NCBI GenBank assembly: GCA_024643945.1
Contig: JAHELX010000295.1
Location: forward strand, 1 to 7,509
DNA from: Anaerolineales bacterium
GTDB taxonomy: Bacteria > Chloroflexota > Anaerolineae > 4572-78 > NAK82
Length of the DNA stretch: 7,509 bases
Direction of reading: 5' to 3'
Shown here piece after piece: positions 6,122 to 7,509 of this stretch. A program made the position numbers and the translations under genes. Every line of letters starts with the position of its first letter. The first letter of the stretch is position 1. The notes beneath the pieces were generated by a model. That model was not told where the DNA came from, did no database searches, and was given only the letters and a program-made list of their open reading frames with translations.

Positions 6122-7000
6122 TTACTCGGCGAAGAAAGCCAACACCGACTGGCCCAGTTGAATGCGGTTCCCAGAGTGCAAGGGGTGCCGGGCTATCGGC
6201 TGTTGATCAACCAACACCTGCCCGCCTCTGGCCTCGATGACGAAGCCTTGAGGCGTCTGCAGGATGTCGGCGTGGTGGCCGGCCACCTGAGAATCGCCGG
6301 GGATGCGGATGTCGCACCTCTCGTCCCGGCCCAGGGTATTGAGCGCTTTGGACAGCGTGAGCGTTTGGCCCTCCAGCCTGCCCTTGACTCCCTTGAGCCA
6401 CGCCCGGCGCAGAATGCCCTCCGTCAGAGCAATCAAGGAGCCGATACACGCCCCCAGGATGATCAGTCCTAATGCCCCGCCCATCGTCAGCGATAAGTCG
6501 CGGTCGTGGGTCAGCGAACGCAGCAGCAGGCTGGTCCGCTCGTAGGTGCTGCCGCCAATCAACCCGCCCAACAGTCCCCCAACCGCCCCATAGCTGGCCT
6601 TACGCGCATCGCGGTTGGCGATCCCTTCGGCCGTCCCGAGGAGGAAACCGAAGGCCGCCCAGCCAACGGCGCGCGGCCACACCCCACCACCGGCGACCAG
6701 GAAGATGGCTTCGCCCAGGATCAGCCCCACCAGCCCGCCCCCCAGGCCAATGGCGCCGCCCAGGCAACCGCCCCGCGCTACTCGTCTAAGCGAACGGCTG
6801 ACCGTCAGGCCATCCACCACGCCCAGGGCCAGGCCGATGCAGACGCCTACCAGCGCCCCCTGCAAGGCGTCCTTGACGAACAGCAGAAACGTACTTTCAG
6901 CCTGGAAGCGAAGGATCAGGCCGATCAGCGCCCAACTGAGCAGCCCCCCCAACGCGCCAAATATAGCATTGTAGTAGATGCGCAGTTTGTCAAAGGCCAT
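6122..7000 (-). CDS. Glycine-rich polytopic membrane protein with C-terminal FHA-like domain
   Basis: 292 residues. Residues 10-200 hold about six membrane segments arranged as three similar hairpins. Each pairs a Gly-x-x-Gly-Gly-type helix with a helix ending in Gly-x-x-(Asp/Glu)-Gly-(Leu/Ile) and then basic residues (Asp63, Glu125, Glu194 at the core). Residues 206-290 are FHA-like: Leu-Gly-Arg-Asp-Glu-Arg-Cys-Asp-Ile, Ala-Gly-His-His-Ala-Asp-Ile, then Arg-Ile-Gln-Leu-Gly near the end. FHA domains normally bind phosphothreonine in the cytoplasm. Here the usual Ser-Arg of the SRxHA motif is Ala240-Gly241 and the usual Asn is Asp265, so phosphopeptide binding is doubtful. A perfect AGGAGG lies 5 nt before the ATG. 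The gene sits 12 nt before the vWA gene, which suggests the two proteins share a complex. No kinase or phosphatase is encoded in the window. Confidence 0.9.
   Translation of the reverse strand: MAFDKLRIYYNAIFGALGGLLSWALIGLILRFQAESTFLLFVKDALQGALVGVCIGLALGVVDGLTVSRSLRRVARGGCLGGAIGLGGGLVGLILGEAIFLVAGGGVWPRAVGWAAFGFLLGTAEGIANRDARKASYGAVGGLLGGLIGGSTYERTSLLLRSLTHDRDLSLTMGGALGLIILGACIGSLIALTEGILRRAWLKGVKGRLEGQTLTLSKALNTLGRDERCDIRIPGDSQVAGHHADILQTPQGFVIEARGGQVLVDQQPIARHPLHSGNRIQLGQSVLAFFAE
6131..6385 (-). other. Degenerate FHA domain
   Basis: Residues 206-290. The fold-defining Gly224-Arg225, the Cys-Asp-Ile strand, His243-Ala244 and the terminal Leu-x-x-Gly-Asn-Arg-Ile-x-Leu-Gly are kept. The Ser and Arg before the His-Ala pair are replaced by Ala240 and Gly241. 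The fold call is good; ordinary phosphothreonine recognition is not supported. Confidence 0.8.
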
Positions 7001-7005
7001 ATGTC

Positions 7006-7011
7006 CCTCCT
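7006..7011 (-). promoter_or_regulatory. Perfect Shine-Dalgarno of the FHA membrane protein
   Basis: AGGAGG on the minus strand, 5 nt before the ATG at 7000, within the 38-nt gap after the upstream gene's stop. It fixes this start and predicts strong initiation. Confidence 0.85.
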
Positions 7012-7038
7012 CTCTATCGGCTCCGCATGGCGGCCTGG

Positions 7039-7509
7039 CTAGCGCACGATGTCAAACTGCCACTGAATGCCCTCAATCGTCCCCAATTTTTCGGCCATCA
7101 CCAGCACGAATTGTGCGCCGCGGGTGACGCGGCTGTGCAACTTGGCCATTTCGCTGTAATACCGATTGAACTCCAGGCTCTGGCCGGGTTCTAGCCACTG
7201 CGTCCACAAGCCCCCCCCTTCCCAATCGCCGAAGCGCCGCCCAAAGCTGTCCAGCAGGTAGATGTGGTTGAAGTCAATCTCCACCAATAGCCGCTCGTTG
7301 GTGTGGTTGGTCAGGGCAAACCATACCTGGGCGGCTGCAGCGTCATAATCGCTTTCTGCTCGCACCTCGATCCGCTTCAGGGTCAAGGCCAGCCCATCCT
7401 GTTCCCAGGTCTCGCTGACCCGCTTGACCGTCCCCGGGTCGGGAGCAGCCATGGGCGCCAGGGGCGGGTTGATGTCCACCTGCCAGCGGGCGCCGCTGAC
7501 CCGCGAGAA
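7039..7509 (-). CDS. C-terminal part of a probably exported DUF4352-like protein, 5' end outside the window
   Basis: 156 codons are visible up to a TAG at 7039-7041, and the frame has no stop before the right edge. A GTG at 7479 could be proposed as a start. I reject it because ten in-frame codons precede it and their content matches this protein's own C-terminus. From about residue 30 the chain alternates beta strands: Gly-Leu-Ala-Leu-Thr-Leu, Val-Trp-Phe-Ala-Leu-Thr-Asn-His-Thr-Asn, Ile-Tyr-Leu-Leu-Asp-Ser-Phe-Gly-Arg-Arg-Phe, Leu-Glu-Pro-Gly-Gln-Ser, and a closing Trp-Gln-Phe-Asp-Ile. This order fits DUF4352-like (telokin-like) beta-sandwich domains of bacterial surface proteins. The export signal would lie outside the window. 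It is 38 nt upstream of the FHA gene and probably in the same operon. No active site is visible. Confidence 0.8.
   Translation of the reverse strand, partial: FSRVSGARWQVDINPPLAPMAAPDPGTVKRVSETWEQDGLALTLKRIEVRAESDYDAAAAQVWFALTNHTNERLLVEIDFNHIYLLDSFGRRFGDWEGGGLWTQWLEPGQSLEFNRYYSEMAKLHSRVTRGAQFVLVMAEKLGTIEGIQWQFDIVR

Noticed and set aside
6506..7042. 178-codon plus-strand open frame antisense to the FHA membrane gene
   Set aside because: Its Gln/Ala/Pro-rich composition is the usual complement of Gly/Leu-rich membrane coding sequence.

Overview
The window is about 7.5 kb of GC-rich bacterial DNA. It is fully occupied by five genes on the minus strand, read from right to left with gaps of 38, 12, 89 and 57 nt. 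Every start lying inside the window has a clear Shine-Dalgarno sequence. I see no rRNA, tRNA, mobile element, CRISPR array, convincing terminator or plus-strand gene. The long plus-strand frames are GC-driven shadows of the minus-strand genes. The style of the proteins fits an Anaerolineae/Caldilineae-like member of the Chloroflexota: short Cys-x-x-Cys zinc ribbons after proline-rich linkers, surface vWA proteins, and a 'FLPWVDCSG'-type membrane domain. That placement is an inference from protein style, not from a marker gene.

In transcription order: (1) 7509-7039, the C-terminal part of a probably secreted beta-sandwich protein (DUF4352-like). Its first visible residues look like the end of a preceding copy of the same domain. 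(2) 7000-6122, a glycine-rich polytopic membrane protein made of three similar transmembrane hairpins, with a C-terminal cytoplasmic FHA domain that lacks the usual Ser-Arg phosphothreonine-reading pair. (3) 6109-4799, a membrane-anchored vWA (MIDAS) protein with a proline-rich cytoplasmic tail ending in one zinc ribbon. (4) 4709-1065, a 1214-residue exported protein with an amphipathic helical segment, an Ig-like domain, a large ectodomain I do not recognise, a transmembrane helix, a double zinc ribbon and four further transmembrane segments. (5) 1007 to beyond the left edge, a polytopic membrane protein whose visible end enters a proline-rich stretch like the one before the zinc ribbon of gene 3.

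The shared design is an extracytoplasmic or membrane body joined across the membrane to a small cytoplasmic ribbon or FHA module. With the tight co-directional packing, this suggests one envelope-spanning assembly: a MIDAS ligand-binding subunit, a very large surface subunit, two polytopic membrane subunits, and cytoplasmic adaptor modules. No catalytic domain is recognisable, so the biochemical role is unknown. The most novel parts are the large ectodomain of gene 4, the ribbon embedded between its membrane segments, and the degenerate FHA on a three-fold repeated membrane scaffold.
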